Assembly (NCBI GenBank): GCA_004835665.1
Contig: RBKR01000002.1
Span: 1,922,001 to 1,986,000, forward strand
DNA: 64,000 nucleotides
DNA from: Phoma sp. XZ068
Taxonomy: Eukaryota; Ascomycota; Dothideomycetes; Pleosporales; Didymellaceae
Direction of reading: 5' to 3'
In this document: piece by piece, positions 46,632-57,802 of the stretch
Layout of the letters: each line of letters opens with the position of its first letter
Position numbering within the stretch: the first letter of the stretch is position 1
The notes under the pieces: generated by a model
Told to the model about the DNA's origin: nothing
Databases searched by the model: none
What the model saw: the letters and a program-made list of their open reading frames with translations, nothing else
Program-made: the position numbers and the translations under genes

Positions 46632-47676
46632 GTTGAAAGAATGTTTTGGTCCTAGGACAAAAGAGCGTGGGTGTTTTGAAAGTACTTTGGTGCTTTGGAA
46701 GGAGAGACTGTGTGTACCCAGGTAGCACTGCAAGTTGTTGCTGTACTTATATTCCTAGGGGTGGTCAATCCGTCCTGTGGCTGGACTTGTCTGGTACGAG
46801 CGTATAATGCGGTTAGCGGTTGGCAATACCTCGAGTGTGGGTAGTGGAATACCGTCGGTCCGAGTCTTGATGAAGGGGCCTGGGAATGAGCTTCTCCAGA
46901 AGACGCTCGGAGCCAGGATATGTGCCCGCTTGATCACCGTTACCCTCTGTCATTCGTCCACTAGATCTACGCTGATGGCGAAACTTCCTATTTCCCCGGC
47001 ATTTGGTCATCGCTAGCGTCGCTCGTTCGAAACAATGCGCATAACGTTTTACGACCCACACGAAACGATGCGCATAACGCTCCATAGTGAGAAGCCTTTC
47101 CCAGAAGGGCATGACAGCTACACATGGGCGATCTGCGGGACCCGTTCGAACCGAAGTGCACAACGTTTCGAGAAACTTACGGTGAGAGGCCCTTCCCACA
47201 AGGGTATGACAGCTGCACGTAGATGATCTACCGACCGTTCGAGCCGGCGCGCCACCAGTAACACCTAACGTTTCACGAAATTAACGGTGAAATACGCTTC
47301 CCAAGAGGGGATGACAGCTGCATGTTGATGACCTGCAGGATTGAAACGTTCGTGCTGGAATAAGCGAAGTTCCACCCGTTCAACACCCGTTCTACCGGGT
47401 CGAACATCCTCCGCTTGATGAGGCTGATGTTTCAACCCCAGATTGACCGAATTCTCGGTGACGCCGGTGTCATCTCGCCACAGGAATCCTCAGGGTTGGC
47501 CGTGGCTAATGGAGAGGCCATGTTGATGCTGGCCACGAGGAGCTGGGAGATAAGTATCTTGCGCGACCCGGGAGGAATACGTCTCGCACCACACCTCAGA
47601 CAATCAGTCTTCACATTCGTTTTTCTATACATACACTCATTCGCCTTTGGCAACCACACTCTTTTCACCAATCAAG
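46632..47676. promoter_or_regulatory. Shared divergent intergenic region of two secreted-protein genes
   Basis: This 1,045-bp region separates two genes transcribed away from each other and must hold both promoters. It contains a TATAAG box for the left gene (46,746-46,751, about 115 bp from its ATG) and the repeat cluster at 47,045-47,375. The open frames in it, including the one starting at 47,415, overlap the real genes in other frames and are not supported. Confidence 0.6.
47045..47375. repeat. Three diverged 105-119-bp tandem repeats
   Basis: Units begin CGTTTTACGA (47,045), CGTTTCGAGA (47,164) and CGTTTCACGA (47,269). Each then has a GGTGA/AGTGA segment, a CTTTCC/CTTCCC-AAGGG stretch, ATGACAGCTGCA or a one-base variant (ATGACAGCTACA in unit 1), a GATGATCT-like motif and a GTTCGA-like end. 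Unit spacing is 119 and 105 bp. They lie between two divergent secreted-protein genes and could carry shared regulatory sites. Confidence 0.75.
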
Positions 47677-48037
47677 ATGCGTTCCACCTCCGCTATCCTC
47701 CTCTTTACGACCTTGCTCGCGCCCTTGGTGGCTGCAGACCTGCACAACAGTGGTGTCTGCTTCGACCAGAAGGGTGCCGCTATATACAACGAGGGTGCAA
47801 CCAAGGCGGCGTGCGGCAACTACAGGTCACGAAACACTGGAGACAAGCAATGGGATCAGTGCCCGGACTGCGAGATGGTAAATCGTCTACGACCATGACA
47901 TCATCAACGACTAACTGCAACAGAGGGTCATCGGCAACCTGAACGTATGCCACTCTGAAGGGAAGCACATCGGAGGCGACGAGTGGAACTACTACTGCGA
48001 GAAGATCAACAAGGCTTCGGGGTCGTTGGCGGGCTAG
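47677..48037 (+). CDS. Small cysteine-rich secreted protein
   Basis: Exons 47,677-47,877 and 47,924-48,037 are joined across a 46-bp intron (GTAAAT...CGACTAACTGCAACAG, phase 0), giving 104 residues. The chosen start gives a signal peptide (MRSTSAILLFTTLLAPLVAA); an upstream in-frame start at 47,647 would bury it. The mature protein is about 84 residues with six cysteines: GVC, AAC, DQCPDC, NVC and YYC, enough for three disulfides. Trp and Gly-rich segments (DKQWDQCPDC, HIGGDEWNYYC) look conserved. No enzyme motif is seen. Size, export signal and cysteine content are those of fungal effector candidates; the role is inferred. Confidence 0.8.
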
Positions 48038-49363
48038 ATACTTCATTTCGGAGAATGCTGAGAAATGAAGGGCTTTTGTATTCCTCTCGCCAACGATAGT
48101 CTATTCCATTCAATGTGAATATCGTACAGAACCAATGATCGAGAAACATTCTACAATTCTTGTTACGTGTGAGCCATGCATAAGGCTTAGCCCTAATGTG
48201 ATAATTGTTAATAAACGCAAGGCTGAAGGAAGCGGCGCAAGGGGCTTAGCGAGCGGGAAGCCAAAGCTGATGTGTGGGGGTTGTGTCTGTGCGCGCGATG
48301 GTTCGCCCCACGGGTATCTCCACAGTACACCAAAAATTGACGCTGAAGAGTAACACACATTGCCCTATCGCAAGAAAGTTTGGCAAAGTACCTGATCAAC
48401 TATTGCAGTTCGTTTCCTGGTCCAACCTTTTTGCATGGAGTGATTTTGCGGCCACAGCTGTTATATAAGTTTTGGAAAACAGCATGCCCAGCATTGTTAC
48501 GACAAGAGGTAGCTGGACTATCACAATTCTTCTCTTATCTAGATGCCGCGTTCTGGAAGGTATTGCAATTACCTATTTAGGGCATTTGTATGGCTTTTGC
48601 AGCTTCGCAGGCTTGCTTATTGCGCTCTATTGGAGCCTTGCATTCAGTTGCTACCTCCGCAGTTACCTGGCCTGCTCAGCCTTTAGCCGGCTACGCTCGC
48701 CCTCTTGCTCTACCCTCCTCTCACACATCTACACCTCCTCTTTCTGTTTGAGTAACCTTCATGTGTACTGTAGCTCGAGCCCTATGGGTTTTTTCAGCTG
48801 CCTGCTACTGTTGATAGGCTTCGACGTAGCGACAGTGTTCAACTGATTCTTGTGCGTGTACAAAAAATACTTTTTAGGTATCATTCTTCTTCTTCTTCTT
48901 CTTCTTCTTCTCCTCCTCCTCCTCCTCCTCCTCAACAGCGAGTGCTTTGTTAACACCTCCTAGCTTGTACTGCAGCAGCTGGCTTTGCGGGTAAAACTTG
49001 TGCATGAGCTGTTCCTCCGCCCTATCCTGCAACAGACACTTGGCTTTGAGACTGTTTGACTCTGTTGCTGCAGTCGCGATTTTAAGGGCGTTGTGACCTG
49101 TGGAGAATTGCTATATTGAACTTAGCAAGTACAGCATCGGCATTGGGTGTGTGTATACCTATAACGTAGAAGGCTTTCTTTACTAATACCTTAGTGAAAG
49201 CTTTTACCTAAGCCTTTAGCAATTGTATATTTTTAAGCAAGAGGCTTAAAGTAGACAATTCCTAATAGCTAGAGAGCACAAGTAGTATAGGGGGGAAATA
49301 TTACAAGTAGAAAACCATATTTAGTTGAATACTAGATACTAGTACTACTACCTACTCTTTACT
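48038..49363. other. Intergenic, with a trinucleotide microsatellite
   Basis: No supported gene. It contains the microsatellite at 48,884-48,933. Positions about 49,130-49,360 are more AT-rich than the surroundings. Short open frames on both strands lack homology and start/splice logic. Confidence 0.6.
48884..48933. repeat. (TTC)n/(TCC)n microsatellite
   Basis: About nine TTC triplets pass directly into about seven TCC/CTC triplets, probably a length-variable locus. Confidence 0.9.
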
Positions 49364-51821
49364 TTATGCTAATATCCATCCGACGTTATAGACGCGTACG
49401 GAAGAATCATCCGCTGCTACCGCAATCTGCTCTCCCTGCTCTTTGCTTCTGCCCGGCCTCCACGCGATCTGATTGATAGTCTTAGGAGGAGAGTCTTCTG
49501 CCCTAATCATGCTCACATCAACATTGCCTTGCGCTTCACCATTTAAATTCGCAACACCAATCTCACCGTTTTCCGTCCCAAATGCAAACCAGGCTGCCCC
49601 ATCTGCAGTCTTTCTGGCACTTGCAACCGCAGTAACCGAGGCAGTTGCCGTCATCGTGCCCTTCAGCTGTACCTCTCCATTTCCCACCTGCCAGATTTTA
49701 ACTGACTTGTCTCGCCCTGCAGTCAAAAATGTCGGCTGCTCGAGTGGTGTCCATGCACAGTTCAAGATCATGCGAGAATGGCCCTTGGGGTTCGAATACT
49801 TCAATGCATACAACGAAGGCTCTTCGCTGCACTCCCAGAGGACCCACTGCCTATCGCGTCCAACACTGAGCAGGTACTTGTCGTCAGGTGAGAATTGTAA
49901 CGAGGTAACTGTGAGTGAGTGTGCCTTCAGCGCCGGCTTGACTTCTAGCCACTCTTTCGTGTCGTAGAGGCGAATGACTGCATGGTCGATTGAGCTTGCT
50001 CGGCATGCTGTTGCAACCAAGCTGCCATCTCGACTGACAGCTACCGCGGAGATCTCGTATCCGTGACCATAAAGCTTCTCGGTCTCTGGCCATAGGAGAT
50101 GTCGAGCAAGATGGTCTTCGAATGGTGGATGTGAGAATTCAAGAGCAGACTTGCGGACAATGGAAGCTGGATCGACAGCTTCGCGTTCATCTTCTTCGCC
50201 ATATTCCACAGGCTCGTCGTCGCCTACGGCTTGAATGGCTTTATTCGAGAGGCCAAGCACGGGGATATTCGCCGCATCTGGAAGATTGGTTGTATCCTTG
50301 GACTCAATGTTGCAAAGCTTGCTTAGCATATGAGCGACACCTTTGGGTTCGTCGAAGACGCGCAGAAGCTTCTCATCAGCGCCGGATACGAACTCCGTAT
50401 TGCTTATCGCCTCCACGCAATTGAGGTCGTAGCCGTGGATTTGCGGTCTGGAGAATTCGTGCCATGAATGTGCGAACCCCTCATGTGCCCATTCCGAGAA
50501 CAACCGTGTTGTTTGATCCTGTGATGTCGATAGTAAGTAAGAGCCGTCTCTTGACCACGTCACTCCTCGGACTTCTCGGACATGTCCTGTGATTGCGACT
50601 TGTTGTGCCCACATGTCTTCAATTGAGGTATAGGCCCACTTCCTCCAGCTTCCCGTCCTTCCTAGAGACACGACGGAATTACCATCCGGCGACCAAAGGC
50701 CAATCCAGAAGCCTCCAGCGCTTCCTGTTGCACTAGTCGAGCCTTTTTGTGCGCTGATCTCGCCCAATCTTGTGATGCACACCCAGACGCCTGACGTGGG
50801 ATCAGACTCCCAAATAGCTAGCGAATTGTCCTCTGATGTCGAAAGTAGCTGGAGCTTGCTGTTTCTGTGCCGCCACGACGCCGTGTATATCCAATCCTCG
50901 TGGCCGAGTAGCAGCGCCTCGAAGGTAATGGAGTGTTTCGATGTTTCTGATTCAATCCAATGGGCCTTGTTTGATAGCGACTTGACAAACCCTCCCAGTG
51001 ATGGATCATTGAGCGCACTACTGGCGACCGGAAGCTCGGCACCTCGGTGGAATCTCCAGAGACGGATATACTTGTCTTGACTTGCAGATGCTAGTAACAG
51101 GTCTCCGCTTGACTCTGATGTTTCGCGAGTGAAATCAAGGGCACGAACCCAACCTTCATGTCCCGAAAGTGTTGCCGAAAGTTGAAAATGGCTGTCCCGA
51201 GAAACGAAGATCTGAATAGTGGGGCGTGTGCCTGCAACTGCCAAAACCATTGAATCGGTATCGAGTTGAGCAAGAGCAAGAATTAGGGGAAAGTATTTCG
51301 GCGACAGTGAGATTGTCTGAAGCAGCTCGACGTCAATAGATGTGAAGTGGTCATCATGAACAAGCCTCCATATCTTGACTGAACCGTCGGATGAACCAGA
51401 AGCGAAGACGTCTGAATCAGGCAAAGTGGCTATTTTCGTGATGGGATTGGTGTGTCCAGAGATGGTCTTTACACAGGTATACTTGGACGTCTTATCATTC
51501 TGAGCGCGCCAGATACGAATCGTGTTATCCGCTGCGCCACTGAGAAGCACAGAAACGTCTGCTGATGTCGTAGGAAAAAATTTGACGGCATTGACAGCCT
51601 TGGTATGCCCATTTAAAACTCCATACACTCCTCTAAGTTTCTCATCCTGTCGTCGGTCAGTGCATGTACCTGCAACGCGAGAGTAGACTTACTTGAGGAT
51701 CCCACAGCGCAACACAATTGTCTGCGCCAAAAGCCAATATTCCCGAGCCGTTCACGTCCCAGTCTGCTGCAGCAGGATTTCTGTTTCCGCCAACTGACAC
51801 AAATTCAGGCGAGATGTTCAT
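49364..51821 (-). CDS. ELP2: Elongator complex protein 2 (WD40)
   Basis: Exon 1 (51,821-51,693) and exon 2 (51,646-49,364) are joined by a 46-bp intron (GTAAGT...GACAG, phase 0) to give 803 residues, the usual Elp2 length. The protein starts MNISPEFVSVGGNRNPAAAD, then DWDVNGSGILAFGADNCVAL, the typical Elp2 N-terminus, and continues with WD repeats (LLSGAADNTIRIW, VFASGSSDGSVKIW, LLASASQDKYIRLW, LLSTSQDQTTRLF, FLTAGRDKSVKIW). Elp2 is a scaffold of the six-subunit Elongator complex, which modifies wobble uridines of tRNAs in the cytoplasm. It is the WD40 subunit that bridges Elp1 and Elp3. The ATG at 51,821 is preferred because an upstream ATG at 51,982 runs into a stop. It is transcribed away from TDP1. 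Confidence 0.92.
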
Positions 51822-52680
51822 CTTCAGGTCTTTGGGAAGTGGAGTTGTATGCCCTGCGGCTAGTCTTCAGTCATAAGGATTTCTTTGGCACTAGCACTCG
51901 CTTAGCTGGCTGATTCGAGCTTAGACCGAATTTGGAGGGTCTTTCACAGCAGCCGTAGCCGGCTTCACGCCAGTGACCGACATCTAGGAGGTTCAGCGCG
52001 ACTTCTATAATGAGTGACGAGGTCTTGTCAATAAACGTTGAGTTCAGGTACGTTACCTGTAGCCGTGCAGGACGACTACATCTGACAGCTGTAGTGGGGG
52101 CCTTGAGCTGCTCTTCGCAAACCAGAAGAAGTACGCTCTATCGATACCTAGCAAAGATGACTCTGGTGCACCATCAAATGTAGCTTTCCTCGTACGGTAC
52201 CTTTGCGACAAAGTCATGAAGGATCCGAGGAAAGACATGTTTGTCCTCGATGATACCGTGTAAGTCTTGGAGGACGATCTGCATGAGGTTTCTGACAGAT
52301 GTAATAGACGTCCGGGAATCTTGGTCTTGATCAACGAGGCAGACTGGGAGCTGGAGGGTGAAGATCAGTACGAGATACAGAGGGGTGATCACATTATGTT
52401 TGTATCGACTCTCCACGGAGGATAGCTATCATGCGAACGACCGGATAGAAAAAAAACGAAAGGAAAGGTAGCCAATGCACGCATCTCTTTGGGAAATACT
52501 TCTGTCGTATATTATTTACTATTGACGTCAAGGCACTTTTGGAGCGTTTGGCTTGCACGTGCCGGCGCGATAGCGCGTTTCCCGGCAGCCTCACGAGGTC
52601 CACTTGCCAACTCTCCCCTCAGCACATTACACACGTCAACATAGCATCACGCAGCTTCCGCATCAGTTGCGAGCAATGTC
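51822..52680. promoter_or_regulatory. Divergent intergenic region between ELP2 and TDP1
   Basis: An 859-bp region between two genes read in opposite directions, so it holds both promoters. A palindromic CACGTG lies at about 52,556. Short minus-strand frames between 52,053 and 52,603 have no recognisable domains and no splice support, so no gene is called. Confidence 0.5.
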
Positions 52681-54544
52681 ATGGCGTCTTCAGATGACGA
52701 TGAGGAATTCAAACTTGCTTTGGCATTGTCCATGCAGCCGGACGCTCCTGTCGCGCGGAAAAACAAAGCGGTTGTTGATCTCATCTCGGACGATGAAGGT
52801 GAGAACGATGATGAGGACCTCAACAAGGCGATTGCACTGTCATTGCAAGCCAACACGCAGTCTGTGAAGCCTGCAGAGCGTACAACGGCACTTACAATCG
52901 ACGAGCCGTCGCGTTCTACCACCTCCGCAGCAATGGCAGAGCTGACTGAACAGGCGGCGAACTACGTGTCCGACACGAAACGGAGCTCTCCGGCATGCAG
53001 TTCATTTATCTCAGATCGTAAGGCCATGGAAGCAGAGCGCCTTGCACGACTAGAGAAGCGGAAGCGCAAGCGGAGTCCTTCCCCGAAAAAATCGTCCAAG
53101 CAGATACCAAAAGCACCGGCAGGTCAAACATCGGCATCTGTAGTGGCGGTGCAAAAGGCTTCAAGCACTCAATCGCAGTTAGATCTATTAGCAGAGTATC
53201 CTACAGGAGCTATCAAGCGTACATTTGCGGCAAAGTTTCCTCGGGCCGATGATGTTACTATTGACGAGCTGCTCCAAGCGTCCATTGTCAAAATTGCAGT
53301 CATCAGCTCTTTTCAATGGGATGATGAATGGTGGAGGACCAAAATCAATTATGCCAAGGTCAAGCAACATTGGATCATGAACGCAAGAGACGCAGAAACT
53401 CAAGCTAGGTGGAGAAAAGATTTGGCAGAGTGTGGCATACCCGACTTACGAATCCACTTTCCACCCATGAACACTGCCGTTGGGAACTCGCATAGCAAAT
53501 ACATGTTGCTCGTGAGCGAGAAGAAGTTGAGGATTGTGGTATCTACGGCGAACATGGAAGGAGTGTACTGGGGTGAAGTGGCAAACGAGTGGCAACCTGG
53601 TGTCTTGGAGAATTCGGTCTTCGTCATCGATCTTCCAAGACGAGTCGATGGAGTTGGGGGAAGCAAGGAAGAGCTCACGCCGTTTGGGAGGGAGTTGGTG
53701 CACTTCCTGGAGGCCCAACAACTTGACCCGCTCATCGTCAAGGGTGTGCTAAAGTTTGATTTCTCACAAACCGGGCGCCTTGGCTTTGTGCACTCCATGT
53801 AAGTCTAACCTGCAGTATACTAGCAGAAGTTGGCTCATTGATAGTAGTGGATGCCCCTCGGACGTGGAATCACACCCAACGGGCCTCGCTGGCCTCGCGA
53901 AGGCCATTCGCAACCTCCAACTCGATCAGGTCGGGTGTCTTGAGCTTGATTATGCGGCCTCGTCCTTGGGAGCCATCGATGATACATTGCTCCAGCGTAT
54001 TTACCTTGCTGCGCAAGGTCTTCCGTACACGACCGCTTCGGAGACGGCGGCACATGTTCGACAGCGATTTCGCATTTACTATCCCACTGAGCAAACCATC
54101 AAGACCAGCATTGGAGGCCCCAACTGTGCGGGGATTGTTTCTTTGCGAAAGACACATTACAACTCAGGCACGTTTCCTGCCGAGTGCCTCCGCGACTATG
54201 TATCAACTCGTAAGGGCATGATCTCGCACAACAAGCTACTCTTCGCTCGTGGGCGACATGTGAATAACAAACCGTTTGCTTGGGTATACGTGGGCTCGGC
54301 AAATATTTCCGAGTCAGCTTGGGGGGCGCAGAAGGTGCTGAAGAGCGGGAAGATGGGCAAATTGGCCATGAGGAATTGGGAATGCGGTGTTGTCATTCCA
54401 GTACCTCATGAGAGACTCGAAGCGCTCAAGCTGGGGAGCGGTGAGGTACCACCTATGAGTATTTTCGAAGGCACGGTGGAAATACCTTTTCAGTTTCCGG
54501 GAGAGCCATACAAGGGGCGAATGCCATGGCTCCAGGATTTTTAG
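52681..54544 (+). CDS. TDP1: Tyrosyl-DNA phosphodiesterase 1 with N-terminal UIM-like motifs
   Basis: Exons 52,681-53,798 and 53,848-54,544 are joined by a 49-bp intron to give 604 residues. The acceptor at 53,847 was chosen because it restores FVHSIG in frame; an AG at 53,826 would leave a 28-bp intron. The enzyme hydrolyses the bond between a trapped topoisomerase I tyrosine and the DNA 3' end. Both HKN motifs are present: H271-K273...N291 (HSKYMLL...STAN) and H500-K502...N525 (SHNKLLF...GSANIS, followed by SAWG). Residues about 5-20 (DDDEEFKLALALSMQ) and 43-57 (DDEDLNKAIALSLQ) fit ubiquitin-interacting motifs. Residues about 115-160 are a basic, disordered, nuclear-localisation-like linker (RKRKRSPSPKK). 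Confidence 0.92.
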
Positions 54545-55190
54545 ATTTCTGACCTTTGGGCGTGGACGACTTCCTACCACGACACATGTGAAGCGACATT
54601 GAGCACGTGCAGGAGCGGCGAGGAAGGTTGAACAAGGGCTCAGGGGTGGCATGGCTCTGTCTGGGACAAATACAGGATCAGACTGGCGATGATTTGAGGC
54701 TCATGGTGAGTCATGACGAGCCAGGAGGTGGTGCTTGGACACGAAATGAGTCGCTCGTGCGAGAAGTGACGGTTGAGGACGACAGCAGGGGACGACAGCA
54801 GGGGACGACGGCAGGGGACGACGGCAGGGATGGCATGGCGTCAGCGTATTCGTCGTGTACGAAACTATACGGTGCCCGCACAGGATTTCCCGCTCCCGGA
54901 CGATGACAGGCCTCGATTCCGCAATGCTGGGGAAGGCATTGGAGGGCGATCGGGGGCTGGCGGACCAACACGGCGGACGCGGCAGGGGCTCGGAGGGTGG
55001 TGACGGCGGTGTTCTGGGCGATCGGGGTTCGCGGGCGCCGACCAGAAAAGCGTGTTAGCTGTGACGGGCCGCTCAGAAAATGGACGAGCTGCCGGAGCCA
55101 GGCAGATACAGACGTTCAATTAGCACGCTGACCATGACCCACGGCTGCACGCCCACCCTCGAGACTGCTGTGGTTGTGTAGCCGCCGCCC
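54545..55190. other. Intergenic between TDP1 and the F-box gene
   Basis: It contains the 13-bp minisatellite at 54,778-54,829. No gene is supported; open frames at 54,607-55,120 run on both strands without domains. It serves as TDP1 3' region and F-box gene promoter. Confidence 0.5.
54778..54829. repeat. 13-bp minisatellite, four copies
   Basis: Four head-to-tail units of GACGACAGCAGGG or GACGACGGCAGGG, exactly 13 bp each. Confidence 0.9.
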
Positions 55191-57198
55191 ATGCCCACCA
55201 GCACGCCGAAAGCTGCCCGCCGCCCGCCCGCGGACGTGAGTGCCTCTGCCACGACGGCCGCAGAGCAGTTCTACAGGACAGAGCGGCCCATCACCGCGCC
55301 CATCCACACGTGGTTCACGTCGCCGGCGCGCTCGCACCCCAACGCTGCGCAGGCGAAGGAGCTGCCGCTGCACCTGATCCAGCTCATCCTCAGCTACGTA
55401 TGTGCTGCCTGCGCTGCCTGCGCTGCCTCACCGCGGCGACCGATGACCTCATCCCTTGAAGCCCCCGGCCCTCACCACGCTGCCTCAGCTCACCCTGCTA
55501 ACGGCCACAGCTCGACCATGCCGGCGACCTCGCGCGCATCACGCGCACGTCGCGCCTCTTCTACTACATGACGCTGCCGCGCCTGTACGAGCACGTCACG
55601 CTGCGCTCGCACGCCGAGATCCGCTACATCGACGGCCGGCCCGAGGGCTTTGGCGGCGGCAGCCCCTTCTCGTCGGGCCTGAACACGCTCGTGGCGCGCA
55701 ACTTCACCGACTACGTGCAGCTGTTCCGCGTCGCCGGCGAGTGGCGCGAGCACGACGTCGACGACTACAAGCACGGCCGCGTGCCCGACAACAGCATGGT
55801 GCTGCAGATTGCCATGCGCGCCGCCCTCGACAAGATGAAGAACCTGCAGGCCTTCGCGTACGTCGACCGCGCTCCTGTCAAGTGACAAGTGACAAGTGAA
55901 CCGTGCTGATCTGCCCCAGCTGGGAGCTGAACACGAAGCCGCTGAGCACCGTCTACCAGGGCCTCATGAACAAGCCCGCCCTGACCTCGCTCACCCTGCG
56001 CTGCCAGACGAACCGCATCCCGCGCCCCACCACCACCATCCCGCCGCTGCCCGCCCTGAAGACGCTCGTCGTCTACGACATTGACCCGCTGTGCTACCCG
56101 GACGACATCTCGCTGGTCCTGGCCAGCGCTCTGCAGCTCGAGAACCTGAAGCTGCACTGGAGCCCGCGCATGCGTGAGAACGGCGAAGAGTCGATCAACC
56201 TCATGTCCATGTTCGCCCGTTCTGTTGCCGCCAAAGCGCAGCTCCCCGTCAGGCGCCTCCAGGTCTGGAATCTCTACACCCGCTTCCTCGGCGACGGCAA
56301 CGAACAAGTCTTCAACCCTCTGACCGTCTCGGAAATCACCGTCATCAACTCGATGGGTTCCTCCGACCCCATGACCGTCTTCCTCGACGACACCTGGCGC
56401 ATACAGCACAAACGCCCCGTGCAGCCGAACCTGAAGATGATACGCATGGACACCATGGACAAGGAAGGAGTACGCATGCTTCGAGAGTTCAAAGGGCTCG
56501 AGCGCATGTACATTGTCAGCACAAAGCGGATGCGAGGAACCCCGAAATCCGAGAGCACCGCAGCAACACCGACCACCCCTTCCGTTGGCACTCCCGGCAT
56601 GACAAACGGCACTACCAGCGCAGTCGGCACGCCCAACATTAGCGAGCACGAATGCCGTGGCGTTGGAGGCGACTACCTTGCCGTCGTCCAATCGAACCAC
56701 CGCGGCGTGCGACACCTCCTCCTCTCCGACTTGTGGCAGCTCACAGACAATGCGCTGTACAAGCTCTGCCAAACACTACCCAACCTAGAACAGCTAGGCT
56801 TCAGTTCTGGCGTCCCGCCACTCGAATCGCTGCGCCAGATCATGTGCCTGGTACCCAACCTGTGGGCGATACGACTGTTGATAAGACCGGGAACCGAGCT
56901 GGCCGACAAAGTCGATGCGACTGAAGACATGCATGCCTTTGCCATTGCAACCGAGATGTGGAGACCAGAGTACAAGAATGTAAAATACGTGGGCATGGGA
57001 GATAGACTGGTGTACAAGCTCGGGAAGGTCATCTTTCCGCAAAAGGGAGGCCCCGAGACTCCCAAGGGGCAGGAGAACAGTTTAAATGCGAAGAGAGCAG
57101 GCCCTTTTAGGCAGGTTGAGAAGATCAGCAGGGAAAGCGTCAAGTGGATTGAGATATGGGGTATGGATACCACCGAGTTTGACGTTACCTTCCCTTGA
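55191..57198 (+). CDS. F-box/LRR-like protein
   Basis: Three exons (55,191-55,397, 55,511-55,857, 55,920-57,198) are joined by introns of 113 bp (GTATGT...CACAG) and 62 bp (GTACGT...GTGCTGATC...CCCAG) and give 610 residues. The second donor at 55,858 was chosen because it yields LQAFAWELNTKPL in frame. Residues about 59-105 form an F-box-like segment (LPLHLIQLILSY, then LARITRTSRLFYYMTLPRLYEH). The rest has leucine-rich repeat character (LTSLTLRCQTN, LENLKLHW, LEQLGFSSG, LWAIRLLIRPG). A Thr/Ala/Pro-rich low-complexity insert lies near the middle. Such proteins usually act as substrate adaptors of SCF ubiquitin ligases, but the target is unknown. Confidence 0.8.
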
Positions 57199-57802
57199 TG
57201 AGGCTGAGGAGGAGGAAGGGTGAAGGTGCCCTGGGACTAATAGTAGCTGCTCCGAGTGAAGGAAGGAAGAAGATACAAGAGGACCGCCGCCACCGTCCGT
57301 TGCCGTCCGATACGCTGCAGAGCCAATACGCTCCTATACCTTCCCAGGAAGAGAGCAGAGAAGGACGGCTCGGCTCGAAGCAGAGCGATGTATGGGGGGT
57401 CAAATTCGGGCAGAGAGCGGGTTCAACAACAGGGAGGAGTCAATAGAATAAGACAGCCTTTATCTGGTCTTTTGTTGGATAAGTTGGAGTAATGAGAAGG
57501 GACTGAGAGAGACATGTACGATGACGATGACGATACCAATCTAAACTCCGAGTAATTATCAATCAACATAATATGCCACGCATAGTGCATGCAAGCCGAA
57601 TCATCACCAGCACCCTTAACTGGAGCCGATCTTACCAGACGTGATTAGATAGTTCACGAGGGACACGGTGACTTTTCCGCAAAGTTTCAACGTGTTCTTG
57701 ACATGTCTTGCTAATGCTTGATCGCTGGTATTGGGTATCTATGCTGAGTATCTATTCCTGCTCACTGTCACCATCTTCGTTCTTTGATCTTCCCGTACTG
57801 TT
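57199..57802. other. Intergenic between convergent genes
   Basis: About 600 bp between the 3' ends of the F-box gene and the membrane protein gene. Nothing beyond 3' regions was recognised. Confidence 0.5.

Noticed and set aside
47415..47942. 175-codon plus-strand frame overlapping the cysteine-rich gene
   Set aside because: It is another frame of the promoter and exon 1; it lacks a signal peptide and conserved cysteines, and the spliced 104-residue model explains the locus.
48472..48846. 124-codon frame in the intergenic region
   Set aside because: Hydrophobic and Ser/Leu-rich without a domain, and no supporting splice or start context.
48874..49110. Roughly 75-codon open minus-strand frame ending in Glu/Lys runs over the microsatellite
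   Set aside because: It lacks an early ATG, depends on a trinucleotide repeat for its length, and no upstream exon could be joined convincingly.
52053..52603. Possible small minus-strand gene between ELP2 and TDP1
   Set aside because: Three short frames overlap but none carries a domain, and no consistent intron set joins them.
53799..53826. 28-bp intron option in TDP1
   Set aside because: Too short for a fungal intron, and it would insert extra residues into the conserved FVHSIG stretch; the 49-bp intron ending at 53,847 fits.
55765..56772. 335-codon minus-strand open frame
   Set aside because: It is antisense to the F-box/LRR gene, crosses its intron and shows no domain.
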